Source of the DNA: Dyadobacter beijingensis DSM 21582
Lineage (GTDB): Bacteria; Bacteroidota; Bacteroidia; Cytophagales; Spirosomataceae
Assembly (NCBI RefSeq): GCF_000382205.1
Contig: NZ_KB907787.1
Coordinates: 907,176-971,175, forward strand
Length of the DNA: 64,000 nt
Direction: 5' to 3'
This document shows, piece after piece, positions 8,611 to 18,556 of this stretch. The notes below the pieces were generated by a model. It made no database searches and was not told the origin of the DNA. It saw only the letters and a list, made by a program, of their open reading frames with translations. The position numbers were made by a program, and so were the translations under genes. Position 1 is the stretch's first letter. Every line of letters begins with the position of its first letter.

Positions 8611-11600
8611 ATGAGATTTTCTACTGGATGGACGCCTCGTGCTGTATCACGAAGTGTTTTTTCTCTTTGTCTCGCGCTGGTGACCGTGGTGGGCGCATTT
8701 GCCCAGAACACGATCAAGGGTAAGATCAAAGATGAACAGGGACAACCGCTGCCTGGCGTAAGCGTTGTCGTGAAGGGGACCACCGCAGGTACAGTAACCG
8801 ACAACGAGGGCCTTTACACAGTGAATGCCGAAAGAAACGGCACGCTGGTATTCTCGTTTATCGGATACCTTACACAAGAAATCGCGGTAGGCGGTAAAAG
8901 TATCGTTGACGTGACCCTCGCGGCGGACACCAAGGCACTTGAAGAGGTGGTCGTGGTAGGTTATGGTACCGCCAAAAAAGCAACGCTGACCGGTTCGGTA
9001 ACAGCGGTGAAAGGTGCCGAGCTCCAAAAAGCGCCTGCTGCCAACCTTTCCAATACATTAGGCGGACGTCTGCCGGGTATTTCAGCGGTACAATCCAGCG
9101 GTGAGCCGGGTTACGATGGTTCGGCCATCCGTATCCGCGGTACCAACTCACTGGGTAACAGCAACGCGCTGATTGTAGTGGACGGTGTCCCCAACCGTTC
9201 AGGCGGTCTGGACCGGATCAACCCGGCCGATATCGAAAGTATTTCGGTACTGAAAGATGCGGCGGCGGCGATCTACGGTTCACGCGCCGGTAACGGGGTT
9301 ATCCTCATCACCACCAAACGCGGTAAAACGGGCAAGCCACAGATTTCATACGATATGAACCTGGGTATTTCGCAGCCTACGCGTACACCCGAAATGTCGA
9401 ATGCAGTCGAATACGCGACAATCCGCAACGAATTGCAGATTTACGACAACCTGCCCGTAGGACAGTGGCAAGGTGCATTGCAAGGCTTCAATACAAACGG
9501 CTCGTATACCAGGACTGATAACGGGAACGTACTGAATGCGGTTTACAAACCGGAGGATATGCAGAAATTCAGAGATCAATCGTCTCCGCTGCTTTATCCT
9601 GATACCGACTGGTACGGATCTGTGCTCCGCAAATGGGCGCCTCAGCAACGTCACAACCTGCAATTGACAGGTGGTAGCGAAAACATCAAATACCTCGCTT
9701 CATTGGGTCACATCAATCAGGATGGTTACTATATCAACTCTGCAACAGGTTACAAGCAGTATGATATGCGTATCAACCTGGATACGAAAATTAACAAGTA
9801 CATTACAGCGAACCTGGGTGTTACATTGCGTGAAGAATTCCGTCACTTCCCGTCGGGAGGTAACAGTGCGGGTGCGATCTTCCGTATGCTGATGCGCGGT
9901 AAACCGACCGAAATCGCGATCTGGCCGGACGGACGTCCGGGCCCGGATATCGAAAACGGTCAAAACCCTGCGGTAATTACTACCAACACAACGGGTTACA
10001 ACAACGACAAGCGCGATTATATCCAAACCAACGGTGGTCTTGAAATCCAGGTGCCAGGCGTACCAGGATTGAAAATCAATACGATGGCTGCGCTCGATAA
10101 GCAACTGCGCCGCGTGAAAAACTTCGAAACGCCCTGGACGCTTTATTTCTGGGACAAGAAGACTTTCGAAGCAGATGGCACCACTCCGTTGCTGACGGGG
10201 ACCGTTCGTTCGACTTTCAAAGACCCGCGTCTGACAGAAACTTCTGCGCAAGAACTTTCTATTCAGCTGACCGGTCAGGTGTCTTACGAAAAATCGATCG
10301 GTGGACATAACTTTAATGTAATGGCCGGTGTTCAACGCGAGAAAGTAGATGCTGACGGTTTCTTCGCATTCCGCCGCTACTACATTTCACCGGTTGTCGA
10401 CCAGCTTTTTGCCGGTGGTACTGCTGAGCAAAACATTGATAACTCAGGTACCAACCGTGGCGATCTGTACAGACGTGCACGTTTGAGCTACTATGGCCGT
10501 GCAGGTTACAACTTCAAAGAAAAATATCTGGCCGAGTTCCTGTGGCGCGTAGATGGTTCCTATGTATTTCCTAAAGAAGGTCGTTTCGGTTTCTTCCCGG
10601 GGGTATCGGCCGGATGGCGTATTTCGGAAGAAGGTTTCTGGAAAAACAGCATTTCCCGGTACGTAAACAATGTAAAACTACGTGCTTCGTGGGGACAAAT
10701 GGGTGCAGAACCTTACTTCCTCGGAACGGAAACATTGGCAGAGTACCAATACCTGTCGACAATGGGCTTCGGAAGCTACATTATCAACGATCAGGTGGCA
10801 AGAACTTTGCTGGAAACACGTATTGCTAACCCAAGCTTTACCTGGGAGGTCGCAAACAACACCAACTTTGGTATCGAGGGTACTTTGCTGAATGACAAAC
10901 TTTCTTTCGAGTTTGACTATTTCGTGAACAACCGTTCAAAAACACTGATCCCGAAAGCGGGTTCTACGCCTTCATCAGTCGGTATCGATGGCCGTCTTCC
11001 GCCCCAAAACCTTGGAAAACTGGTGAACAAAGGATGGGAATTTAAAGTGAGCTACGACGGCAATGCGGGTGATTTCACTTACTCTGTGAGCGTAAACGGC
11101 GGTTATGCCAAAAACAAGATCACTTTCTGGGACGAAACACCAGGTGCTCCGAGCTATCAGCGCACGACAGGAATGCCTTACAACTCATTCCTCATGTACA
11201 AATTCGACGGTGTTTTCAAGGATCAGGCGGAAATCGACGGCAACAAGCTTGATTACAGCCCGATCACAGGTAACCTTCGTCCGGGAGACATGAAATTCCA
11301 GGATATTAACAGTGATGGTAAAATCAATGGCGATGACCGTGTCCGTTCCGACAAAACGCAACGTCCTTGGTTTACAGGTGGTGCGTCCATCAACTTGGGC
11401 TACAAACAGTTCGACCTGGCGATGTTGTTCCAGGGAGCAATGGGTGGCTTGCAACTTGTAGGCTTGACAGAATCCGGGGACATTGGTAATTATCTGAAAT
11501 ACGATTATGACCACCGCTGGACCATCGATAATCCAACAAGCGAGTATCCACGTTTGACTAACCGTAACAACAGGTACTATACCAACGTCGGCTCTGGTAA

Positions 11601-11871
11601 CGGTTTCACCGGCGGTAGCGGTGGTGGTATCAACGACTACTTCCTGAAAAGCAACAACTACCTGCGTTTGAAAAACGTCGAAATCGGCTATAACCTGCCA
11701 TCGGAAATCGGTTCGAAAATCGGTTTGAGCAATTTCCGGGTTTACGTGAACGGTTTGAACTTCATCACTTTCGATAAGATCAAAGTGTGGGACCCCGAAG
11801 CAACAACGACGAGCGGCCAATACTATCCGCAGGCAAGAGTTCTCAGCGCAGGCGTACGTGTAGCATTTTAA
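8611..11871 (+). CDS. SusC/RagA family TonB-linked outer membrane protein
   Basis: This 1086-residue TonB-dependent transporter forms the barrel and plug of an outer-membrane uptake complex with the SusD-like lipoprotein encoded next. Order: signal peptide to about residue 31 (ending GAFAQ), a carboxypeptidase-regulatory-like domain (33-110, IKGKIKDEQGQPLPGVSV), the EEVVVVGYGTAKKATLTGSV segment at about 115-135, the plug with IRGTNSLGNSNALIVVDGVP, then the beta-barrel ending in a terminal aromatic residue (VRVAF). The substrate is unknown. No ECF sigma, anti-sigma or sugar-lyase genes adjoin it. Confidence 0.95.
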   Translation: MRFSTGWTPRAVSRSVFSLCLALVTVVGAFAQNTIKGKIKDEQGQPLPGVSVVVKGTTAGTVTDNEGLYTVNAERNGTLVFSFIGYLTQEIAVGGKSIVDVTLAADTKALEEVVVVGYGTAKKATLTGSVTAVKGAELQKAPAANLSNTLGGRLPGISAVQSSGEPGYDGSAIRIRGTNSLGNSNALIVVDGVPNRSGGLDRINPADIESISVLKDAAAAIYGSRAGNGVILITTKRGKTGKPQISYDMNLGISQPTRTPEMSNAVEYATIRNELQIYDNLPVGQWQGALQGFNTNGSYTRTDNGNVLNAVYKPEDMQKFRDQSSPLLYPDTDWYGSVLRKWAPQQRHNLQLTGGSENIKYLASLGHINQDGYYINSATGYKQYDMRINLDTKINKYITANLGVTLREEFRHFPSGGNSAGAIFRMLMRGKPTEIAIWPDGRPGPDIENGQNPAVITTNTTGYNNDKRDYIQTNGGLEIQVPGVPGLKINTMAALDKQLRRVKNFETPWTLYFWDKKTFEADGTTPLLTGTVRSTFKDPRLTETSAQELSIQLTGQVSYEKSIGGHNFNVMAGVQREKVDADGFFAFRRYYISPVVDQLFAGGTAEQNIDNSGTNRGDLYRRARLSYYGRAGYNFKEKYLAEFLWRVDGSYVFPKEGRFGFFPGVSAGWRISEEGFWKNSISRYVNNVKLRASWGQMGAEPYFLGTETLAEYQYLSTMGFGSYIINDQVARTLLETRIANPSFTWEVANNTNFGIEGTLLNDKLSFEFDYFVNNRSKTLIPKAGSTPSSVGIDGRLPPQNLGKLVNKGWEFKVSYDGNAGDFTYSVSVNGGYAKNKITFWDETPGAPSYQRTTGMPYNSFLMYKFDGVFKDQAEIDGNKLDYSPITGNLRPGDMKFQDINSDGKINGDDRVRSDKTQRPWFTGGASINLGYKQFDLAMLFQGAMGGLQLVGLTESGDIGNYLKYDYDHRWTIDNPTSEYPRLTNRNNRYYTNVGSGNGFTGGSGGGINDYFLKSNNYLRLKNVEIGYNLPSEIGSKIGLSNFRVYVNGLNFITFDKIKVWDPEATTTSGQYYPQARVLSAGVRVAF

Positions 11872-11883
11872 CGATTAAGAAAC

Positions 11884-13758
11884 ATGAAATTGAAATATAA
11901 AAGTCTATTGCTAATTGCCTTGCTGGGCGGAGGGCTTGCGTCGTGCGACACTGATTTTCTGGATGTGACGCCGCCAACGGAAATCCCGAGCGAAGAAGCA
12001 TGGAAAGACGGTGCTTTGGCAGAAGGTTTTGTGACCGGTATCTACGCGGGTCTTCAGCAGGGTGGTTTCAGCGAGCAAATGCTCGCGTCGCTGACCGACG
12101 AAGCCGTGTTTACCCACACGGGCCGTAACATCAACACCGTAAACGAAGGGAGTTTGAGCCCGTCCAACCTCGGTTGGGTGGATGATACCTACGGCTGGGG
12201 CCCGATGTACACCCGCATTCGTGCTACCAACATCGCGCTGACGAACCTGGTAACAGCTACATTCTCGGACGAGACGCTGAAAGCACGTTTGAAAGGCGAA
12301 GCCTACTTCCTGCGTGCCTACTATTACCAGCAGCTGATTCGCTATTACGGAGCGGTGCCAATCATCAAAAAAGTGTACGCGCTGAACGAAGACTACTCCG
12401 TTCCCCGCAATACCTGGGACGAATGCGTGAAGCAGATCGTGAGCGACGCAGATAGCGCAGCATTGTTGCTGGATGGTAAAAACCTGGCGAAAGGTCGCGC
12501 TAGCAAAGCCGCCGCCCTGGCACTGAAAGCACGTGTGTTGCTTTACGCTGCGAGTGATTTGCACGATGTTCCTACAATGAAGGCGAAATCGGCGGCCCTT
12601 GCCGCTTTCACGAACCCGGAATTCCTCGGTTATACCTCCGGCGACCGTAAGGCGCGGTGGACCGCTGCGCAAGCCGCAGCGAAGGCTGCCCTGGATGCCA
12701 GCGGTAATGGTTACAAATTGAACCTGACGGCTCCCGTAACCCCGGAACAAGGCCGCCTCAATTACATCTCACTGGCAATGGCCGGCGCCAGCGCGGACAA
12801 ATCGCTGGATGCTTCGGCCAACGATATCGTTTTCGGACGCTACTTTACCCCAAGCCAGAACGAAGGTGCACGTCAGACCGGTTTGAACAACGGTCCTAAC
12901 GGCTACCACAACTGGGCTGGTAACACGCCGATCGGAACGCTGGTAGATGATTACGAAATGATGGATGGCACGCCATTCTCGTGGACTAACCCGACGCACA
13001 AGGCAAGCCCTTACGTAAACCGCGACCCACGTTTCTACGCAACTGTCATGTACGACGGCGCTAACTGGAAACCACGTCCTTCCGATGCGAAAGACCCTGC
13101 CAACCAGGTTCAGACGGGTGCTTACGACCTGCTCGACGATAAAGGTGTGCTGTTCAACCGTAAAGGATTGGATACCCGCAGCAGCTCTATCGAAGACTGG
13201 AACGGTAGCCGTACCGGTTACTACATGCGTAAGTTCATCGATCCGAACCCTTCTCTGTACGACAACACCGACCGTCAGAACATCCCGTGGCCATTCATCC
13301 GGGTGACTGAAAACGTGTTCAACTACATCGAGGCGAGCATCGAACTAGGCGAAGAAGCAGTTGCATTGGAATGGCTGAACAAGATCCGCTTCCGTGCCGG
13401 TATGCCCGCGCTGAAAGTGTCGGGAGCCGCTTTGAAAGAAGCTTTCCGTCATGAAAAACGCATTGAAATGGCATACGAAGAACAACGTTACCATGATGCA
13501 CGCCGCTGGATGGTTGCGCCTGCTACATTGGGCCGCTCGCTGCAGTACATCAACGTGATCGGTAAGTTCAAAGCTGGAAAGTCGATGAAGGAACCATATC
13601 ACTATGATCCAACGGTTTATGATTACACCTACACCCCGGTAGAGGAGAAATCCCACGAAAACCGCACCTGGGTGGACAAGATGTATTTCCGTCCGTTCAG
13701 CCGCGACGAAATGAACCGTAACGCAAAACTGGTCCAAAACCCCGGTTACGATAAATAG
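11884..13758 (+). CDS. SusD/RagB family nutrient-binding outer membrane lipoprotein
   Basis: This 624-residue partner of the SusC protein sits 12 bp upstream of it in the same operon. The lipoprotein signal ends at Cys21 (GGGLASC), followed by the usual SusD opening DTDFLDVTPPTEIPSEEAW. The helical TPR-like scaffold and the C-terminal RagB/SusD domain (EAFRHEKRIEMAYEEQRYHDARRW region near 520-545) are complete. SusD proteins cap the SusC barrel and bind the substrate. A strong terminator follows the stop codon, so downstream genes depend on readthrough or their own promoter. Confidence 0.95.
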   Translation: MKLKYKSLLLIALLGGGLASCDTDFLDVTPPTEIPSEEAWKDGALAEGFVTGIYAGLQQGGFSEQMLASLTDEAVFTHTGRNINTVNEGSLSPSNLGWVDDTYGWGPMYTRIRATNIALTNLVTATFSDETLKARLKGEAYFLRAYYYQQLIRYYGAVPIIKKVYALNEDYSVPRNTWDECVKQIVSDADSAALLLDGKNLAKGRASKAAALALKARVLLYAASDLHDVPTMKAKSAALAAFTNPEFLGYTSGDRKARWTAAQAAAKAALDASGNGYKLNLTAPVTPEQGRLNYISLAMAGASADKSLDASANDIVFGRYFTPSQNEGARQTGLNNGPNGYHNWAGNTPIGTLVDDYEMMDGTPFSWTNPTHKASPYVNRDPRFYATVMYDGANWKPRPSDAKDPANQVQTGAYDLLDDKGVLFNRKGLDTRSSSIEDWNGSRTGYYMRKFIDPNPSLYDNTDRQNIPWPFIRVTENVFNYIEASIELGEEAVALEWLNKIRFRAGMPALKVSGAALKEAFRHEKRIEMAYEEQRYHDARRWMVAPATLGRSLQYINVIGKFKAGKSMKEPYHYDPTVYDYTYTPVEEKSHENRTWVDKMYFRPFSRDEMNRNAKLVQNPGYDK

Positions 13759-13782
13759 TTATATTTTATTGACTAATTTTAC

Positions 13783-13824
13783 AGAAACTATGCCTTGGCT
13801 TACAAGGCATAGTTTCTTTTTTTA
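13783..13824 (+). terminator. Intrinsic terminator after susD
   Basis: A perfect 15-bp stem (AGAAACTATGCCTTG with CAAGGCATAGTTTCT) surrounds a 5-nt loop and is followed by six further Ts. It ends 28 bp before the next gene in the same direction. Confidence 0.9.
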
Positions 13825-13851
13825 TTCCTTCAAAAACTCTTCATTCCTGTT

Positions 13852-16800
13852 ATGAAGCAATTATCGCCCTGGAAAGCAGGCAGCATGATCCTGATCGCTG
13901 GACTGGTTCTTTCCGGTTGTGACAAATCCTCCGATTCCCAAGAAAATAAAAAGCCTTCCGACGGACCGCCGCTCTTCACGCTCCTGGACCCCGGACAAAC
14001 CAAAATCGATTTCGCCAATACATTGACCGAAGGCCTGAACACGAATGTGCTCATGTACGAATATTTTTACAATGGCGGCGGCGTGGCGGTAGGCGACCTG
14101 AATGGCGACGGGCTGGAAGACATTTACTTCACCGGCAACATGGTGCCCAACAAGCTGTACCTGAACAAGGGTAAAATGGTGTTCGAAGACATTACGGCCA
14201 TCGCGCAGGTGGGCGGTCGCGAGCGGCCGTGGAAAACCGGCGTGACGATGGCGGATGTGAATGGAGATGGCAAACTGGATATTTACGTGTGCTACTCCGG
14301 CGCCGTGTCGCCCGAAAGCCTCAAAGACCAGCTTTTCATCAACAAAGGCAACAATGCACAGGGCATTCCACAGTTTGAAGAAGTAGCGGAGCAATATGGC
14401 CTCGGTACGCCGAGCAACAGCACACAGGCCGCATTTTTCGATTTTGATAAAGACGGGGACCTCGATATGTTCCTGCTCAACCATAATCCCAAGGCGCTTC
14501 CGATCCTCGACGAAGCCAGCACGGCCGACATTCTTAAAAAAGAAGACCCCGTTACCGGCGTCAGGCTTTTCCGCAACGACCCGCAAAACGGCATACCGCA
14601 TTTCTCCGATATTACCACCAAAGCGGGCATTCACAGCTCCCAGCTGACCTACGGCCTGGGCATCGGCATTGCCGACATTAACCAGGACGGCTGGCAGGAT
14701 ATGTACATTTCCAACGACTATTCCGTGCCGGATTTTCTGTACATTAACAACGGCAACGGCACATTCACCGACGTGCTCGACGCGGCCATCGGGCATACGT
14801 CGCACTCGTCGATGGGTAACGACATTGCCGATTTCAACAACGACGGCCTCCCCGACATCTTCACGCTCGACATGCTGCCGGAGGATAACCGCCGGCAGAA
14901 GCTGCTCACGGGGCTGGATAACTACGAATTGTTCGATTTCAATGTCAAAATGGGCTTTCACCACCAGTATATGCGCAATATGCTGCAACTGAACGAAGGG
15001 CTGGGCAAGGGAACGAAAAAACCGGTATTCTCGGAAATAGGGCAGCTTTCGGGGGTGTCCAACACCGATTGGAGCTGGGCCTCCCTGTTTGCAGACTATG
15101 ACAACGACGGCTGGAAGGACCTTTTCATCACCAACGGAAACCTGCGTGACTTTACGAATATGGATTTCGTGAAGTTCATGGGCGACCATTTGAAGCGCAT
15201 TGAAGGGCAGGTAAAACGCGAGGACGTGCTGCAACTCGTGTACCAGATGCCGTCTTCGAACATGAAAAATTACCTTTTTCACAACAAAAAAGACCTGACG
15301 TTCAGTAATGTAGCCGACGCCTGGGGCCTGGGTGAAATCTCCAATTCCGGCGGTGCCGCCTATGCCGACCTCGATAACGACGGCGACCTGGACCTGGTCG
15401 TGAACAATATCAACAAGCCGGCGTTCATTTACCAGAACGATGGTGATAAGTATTTGAAAAACAATTATTTAAAAGTAAAACTTACCGGAAGCGGGCAGAA
15501 TACCCAGGGCCTCGGCGCGAAGGTGGCCATTTACCAGAAAGGCCAGCAGCAATACCTGGAACAAATGCCGACGCGCGGCTACCAGTCGAGCGTGTCGCCG
15601 GTGCTGCATTTCGGGCTCGGTAAGGATGGCGGCGTGGATTCGCTGGTGGTCACCTGGCTGGATGGGAAGGTGGAAAAGGTGATTAATCCCAAAGCCAACA
15701 CGACACTGGCGCTTTCGCAGGCAAATGCGAAGGGCTACCAGAAGCTGGAAAGGCCCGCAGCGCCTGTATTCGCGCCGGTGGCTTCGCCGATCGCATTTAG
15801 AAGCCCGGCGGTGAAAATGAATGATTTCAAACGCCAGCCATTGCTCATTAACCCGATCTCCTTCTCGAACCCGTGCATGCGCAAGGGTGATGTGAACGGC
15901 GACGGGCTGGACGATGTGTTCATTGGCGGTACCTCCGGCGAGGCGGCGAAATTGTACATCCAGCGAAAAAGCGGCGCATTCACAGCCAAAGCCGTTCCCG
16001 GATTCGAGGCCGACAAGCGCAGTGAGGATACCGACGCCCTGTTTTTCGATGCGAACGGCGACGGTGCGCAGGATATTTTCGTAGCAAGCGGCGGGTATGG
16101 CAGCTTCCTGCCCGAAGATCCGTTGCTCCAAAGCCGCCTCTACCTGAACGACGGCAAAGGGAATTTGACTAAAAGCGCAGGCGCATTGCCCGCAATGCTC
16201 ACCAGCACCAGCTGCGTGCGTACGGCCGACATCAACGGCGACGGCAAGCCCGACCTTTTCGTAGGCGGCCGCGTGGTCCCCGGCCGGTACCCCGAGGCAC
16301 CACGCAGTTATATATTGATCAATGATGGTAAGGGTAAGTTCACCGATCAAACGGCGAGCCTCGCAAAAGAACTGGAACGAATCGGTCTTGTAACCGACGC
16401 GGCCTGGACGGACTTAAACGACGACAAAAAGCCCGACCTGATCCTCGTGGGCGAATGGATGCCGGTGACGGTTTTCATCAATAACAATGGAAAACTTGAA
16501 AACAGAACGACCGAATATTTCGACAAGCCTTACAATGGCTGGTGGAACAAAATCCTCGTCGAAGACCTGAATGGTGACGGTAAGGCAGATCTGGTGATCG
16601 GTAATATGGGCACCAACACCCAATGCAAGGCCAGCGACGCCGAGCCCGTGGAAATGGTTTACAAGGATTTCGACGACAACGGAAATGTGGACCCGATCAT
16701 GAGTTTTTATATTCAGGGCAAGAGCTACCCGTACGTTACGCGCGACGAGCTGCTGGACCAGATGAGCATCATGCGGACCCGTTTCCAGGATTACAAAAGC

Positions 16801-17238
16801 TACGCGGACGCGACCGTGAAGGAAGTCTTTACCAAAGAAGAACTCGAAGGCGCCCGGGAACTGAGAGCGAATTACCTGCAAACGGCCTATTTTGAAAGGA
16901 ATGGCACGGCGAAATTCTCCGAAAAGGCATTGCCGCTGCAAGTGCAGATTTCGCCCGTTTACACGATTACGTCGCTGGATTATAATGGCGACGGCAAAAA
17001 GGATCTGCTGCTTTGCGGGAACGTAAGCAAGGCGCGGCTCCGGTTCGGGAAATATGATGCCAATTACGGCATTTTGCTGAAAGGCGACGGCCGCGGGCAG
17101 TTTCAGTATGTGCAGCAGGATCAGTCGGGACTGGGCTTGAAGGGCGATGTGCGGAGCGTACTGCCGCTGGGTAACAAAGTATTATTCGGGATTAATCAAC
17201 AGGAAATAAAAGCATATCAAATTGGTAAAGTTCAGTAA
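13852..17238 (+). CDS. FG-GAP/VCBS repeat lipoprotein with ASPIC/UnbV domain
   Basis: This very large (1128 residues) exported lipoprotein has its lipobox at Cys23 (LVLSGC). Residues about 60-520 form a first set of FG-GAP repeats with calcium-type loops (for example DLNGDGLEDIYF, DVNGDGKLDIYV, DFDKDGDLDMFL). An ASPIC/UnbV domain follows near 540-630 (GLGAKVAIYQKG, TRGYQSSVSPVLHFGLG). A second FG-GAP set fills about 670-1125. This suggests two beta-propellers joined by an ASPIC domain. Proteins of this kind often accompany SusC/SusD pairs; a binding role at the cell surface is inference. Its end overlaps the next gene by 17 bp. Confidence 0.9.
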   Translation: MKQLSPWKAGSMILIAGLVLSGCDKSSDSQENKKPSDGPPLFTLLDPGQTKIDFANTLTEGLNTNVLMYEYFYNGGGVAVGDLNGDGLEDIYFTGNMVPNKLYLNKGKMVFEDITAIAQVGGRERPWKTGVTMADVNGDGKLDIYVCYSGAVSPESLKDQLFINKGNNAQGIPQFEEVAEQYGLGTPSNSTQAAFFDFDKDGDLDMFLLNHNPKALPILDEASTADILKKEDPVTGVRLFRNDPQNGIPHFSDITTKAGIHSSQLTYGLGIGIADINQDGWQDMYISNDYSVPDFLYINNGNGTFTDVLDAAIGHTSHSSMGNDIADFNNDGLPDIFTLDMLPEDNRRQKLLTGLDNYELFDFNVKMGFHHQYMRNMLQLNEGLGKGTKKPVFSEIGQLSGVSNTDWSWASLFADYDNDGWKDLFITNGNLRDFTNMDFVKFMGDHLKRIEGQVKREDVLQLVYQMPSSNMKNYLFHNKKDLTFSNVADAWGLGEISNSGGAAYADLDNDGDLDLVVNNINKPAFIYQNDGDKYLKNNYLKVKLTGSGQNTQGLGAKVAIYQKGQQQYLEQMPTRGYQSSVSPVLHFGLGKDGGVDSLVVTWLDGKVEKVINPKANTTLALSQANAKGYQKLERPAAPVFAPVASPIAFRSPAVKMNDFKRQPLLINPISFSNPCMRKGDVNGDGLDDVFIGGTSGEAAKLYIQRKSGAFTAKAVPGFEADKRSEDTDALFFDANGDGAQDIFVASGGYGSFLPEDPLLQSRLYLNDGKGNLTKSAGALPAMLTSTSCVRTADINGDGKPDLFVGGRVVPGRYPEAPRSYILINDGKGKFTDQTASLAKELERIGLVTDAAWTDLNDDKKPDLILVGEWMPVTVFINNNGKLENRTTEYFDKPYNGWWNKILVEDLNGDGKADLVIGNMGTNTQCKASDAEPVEMVYKDFDDNGNVDPIMSFYIQGKSYPYVTRDELLDQMSIMRTRFQDYKSYADATVKEVFTKEELEGARELRANYLQTAYFERNGTAKFSEKALPLQVQISPVYTITSLDYNGDGKKDLLLCGNVSKARLRFGKYDANYGILLKGDGRGQFQYVQQDQSGLGLKGDVRSVLPLGNKVLFGINQQEIKAYQIGKVQ

Positions 17239-18556
17239 CCTTCTGCTGGGAATGCTGATGGCCGTGAGTTTCGTGGCCTGCAAGAAAAATGAATCGAAAA
17301 AGGAGATCAGCCCTTCGGTAATCGGGCAGATCACGATGCAAATGACCGATGTCATGGTCCACGACGTCACGAACCCGCCTTTGGGGGCACGTTTCTACGC
17401 CTATGCCTGCCTGGCCGGCTATGAAGTGGTGGCATTGAACGACAAGCAATATGCCGGCATGCACGGCGTGCTGAATGATTTTCCGGAAATAGAAAAGCCT
17501 AAAATCGAGGAATATTCCTACCAGCTGGCAGCGGCATTGGCTATGCTCGAAACGGCGAAGAAAATGCAGCCTTCCGGCGGCGTGCTGCTCAAAACCTACC
17601 AGCAAAGCCTGATCGACTCTTGTAAAAAGATCGGTTTCGACGAGGCTGTGATCGCCGGTTCGCAGGAATACGCATTAGCGATCAGCAAGCAGATTTTGAA
17701 ATATGCCAAAGCCGACCGTTACAACAAGATCAGCAACTTTCCACGCTACGAGCCGCACGGCGGTCCGGGTACCTGGTATCCGACACCTCCGGGCTATTTC
17801 CCACCGGTGGAACCGTATTTCAAAACGGTACGGCCATTTACGCTGGATTCGTCCGGGCAATTCAAGCCCGCGCCGCCGATCGCATTCTCGGAGTCGAAGG
17901 ATTCGGAGTTTTTTAAATTAATGAAACGCAACTACGACGATACCAAGGAGCAGGAGCACCGCGTGATCGCCGCATTCTGGGACTGCAACCCGTTCGCGCT
18001 CGAAAACAAGGGGCATTTACTGGTAGGAATGAAGAAAATCTCGCCGGGAGCACACTGGATGGGCATTACCGACATTGCGTGCCTGAAAGCGAAGACCGAT
18101 TTTGGTAAAACACTGCTCATCAACACCTCGGTGGCGATCGGGCTGATGGACGGTTTCATGGCCTGCTGGGACGAGAAATACCGCAGTAACCGCATCCGCC
18201 CGGAAACGGCTATCCGCAAGTACATCGACCCGACCTGGAAGCCATTTCTCCAGACCCCGCCATTTCCCGAATATTTGAGCGGGCACTCGGTCATTTCCAC
18301 GGCCGCTGCGGTGATCCTCACGCATTACTTCGGCGACAATTTTTCTTATATCGATACTGTGGAAGAGCGTTTTAACCTCAAAGCACGCCCGTTCAAATCC
18401 TTCATCGCTGCATCGGAAGAATCGGGCATGTCGCGGTTTTATGGCGGTATTCACTTCATGGACGCCATCGAAAACGGCCAGAAGCAAGGTCAGCAGGTGG
18501 GCGAATGGGTGATCAGTAAGCTTGGCAACAAAGCCGTGGCGGCGTCAGGGAAGTAA
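17222..18556 (+). CDS. Vanadium-dependent haloperoxidase/PAP2-like lipoprotein (copy 2)
   Basis: This 444-residue paralogue of the gene at 6749 opens MVKFSNLLLGMLMAVSFVAC, a lipoprotein signal with Cys20. The pocket motifs are K-x6-RP (DEKYRSNRIRPE), SGHS in YLSGHSV and the SRFYGGIHFMDA segment. The start is a TTG inside the preceding gene. The frame is closed by a stop at 17207 with no ATG between, and the later ATG at 17252 would lose the basic n-region, so TTG is preferred. The 17-bp overlap implies translational coupling. Halide oxidation and phosphatase activity are both possible. Confidence 0.85.
   Translation: MVKFSNLLLGMLMAVSFVACKKNESKKEISPSVIGQITMQMTDVMVHDVTNPPLGARFYAYACLAGYEVVALNDKQYAGMHGVLNDFPEIEKPKIEEYSYQLAAALAMLETAKKMQPSGGVLLKTYQQSLIDSCKKIGFDEAVIAGSQEYALAISKQILKYAKADRYNKISNFPRYEPHGGPGTWYPTPPGYFPPVEPYFKTVRPFTLDSSGQFKPAPPIAFSESKDSEFFKLMKRNYDDTKEQEHRVIAAFWDCNPFALENKGHLLVGMKKISPGAHWMGITDIACLKAKTDFGKTLLINTSVAIGLMDGFMACWDEKYRSNRIRPETAIRKYIDPTWKPFLQTPPFPEYLSGHSVISTAAAVILTHYFGDNFSYIDTVEERFNLKARPFKSFIAASEESGMSRFYGGIHFMDAIENGQKQGQQVGEWVISKLGNKAVAASGK

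Noticed and set aside
8611..13758. Classical polysaccharide utilisation locus
   Set aside because: No glycoside hydrolase, lyase, or sigma/anti-sigma genes lie in the SusCD operon; the GH92 gene at 20884 is separated by an oppositely directed gene row.
13861..15282. 473-codon minus-strand open frame
   Set aside because: Antisense to the FG-GAP repeats; the repeated DxDGD codons keep the opposite frame open.
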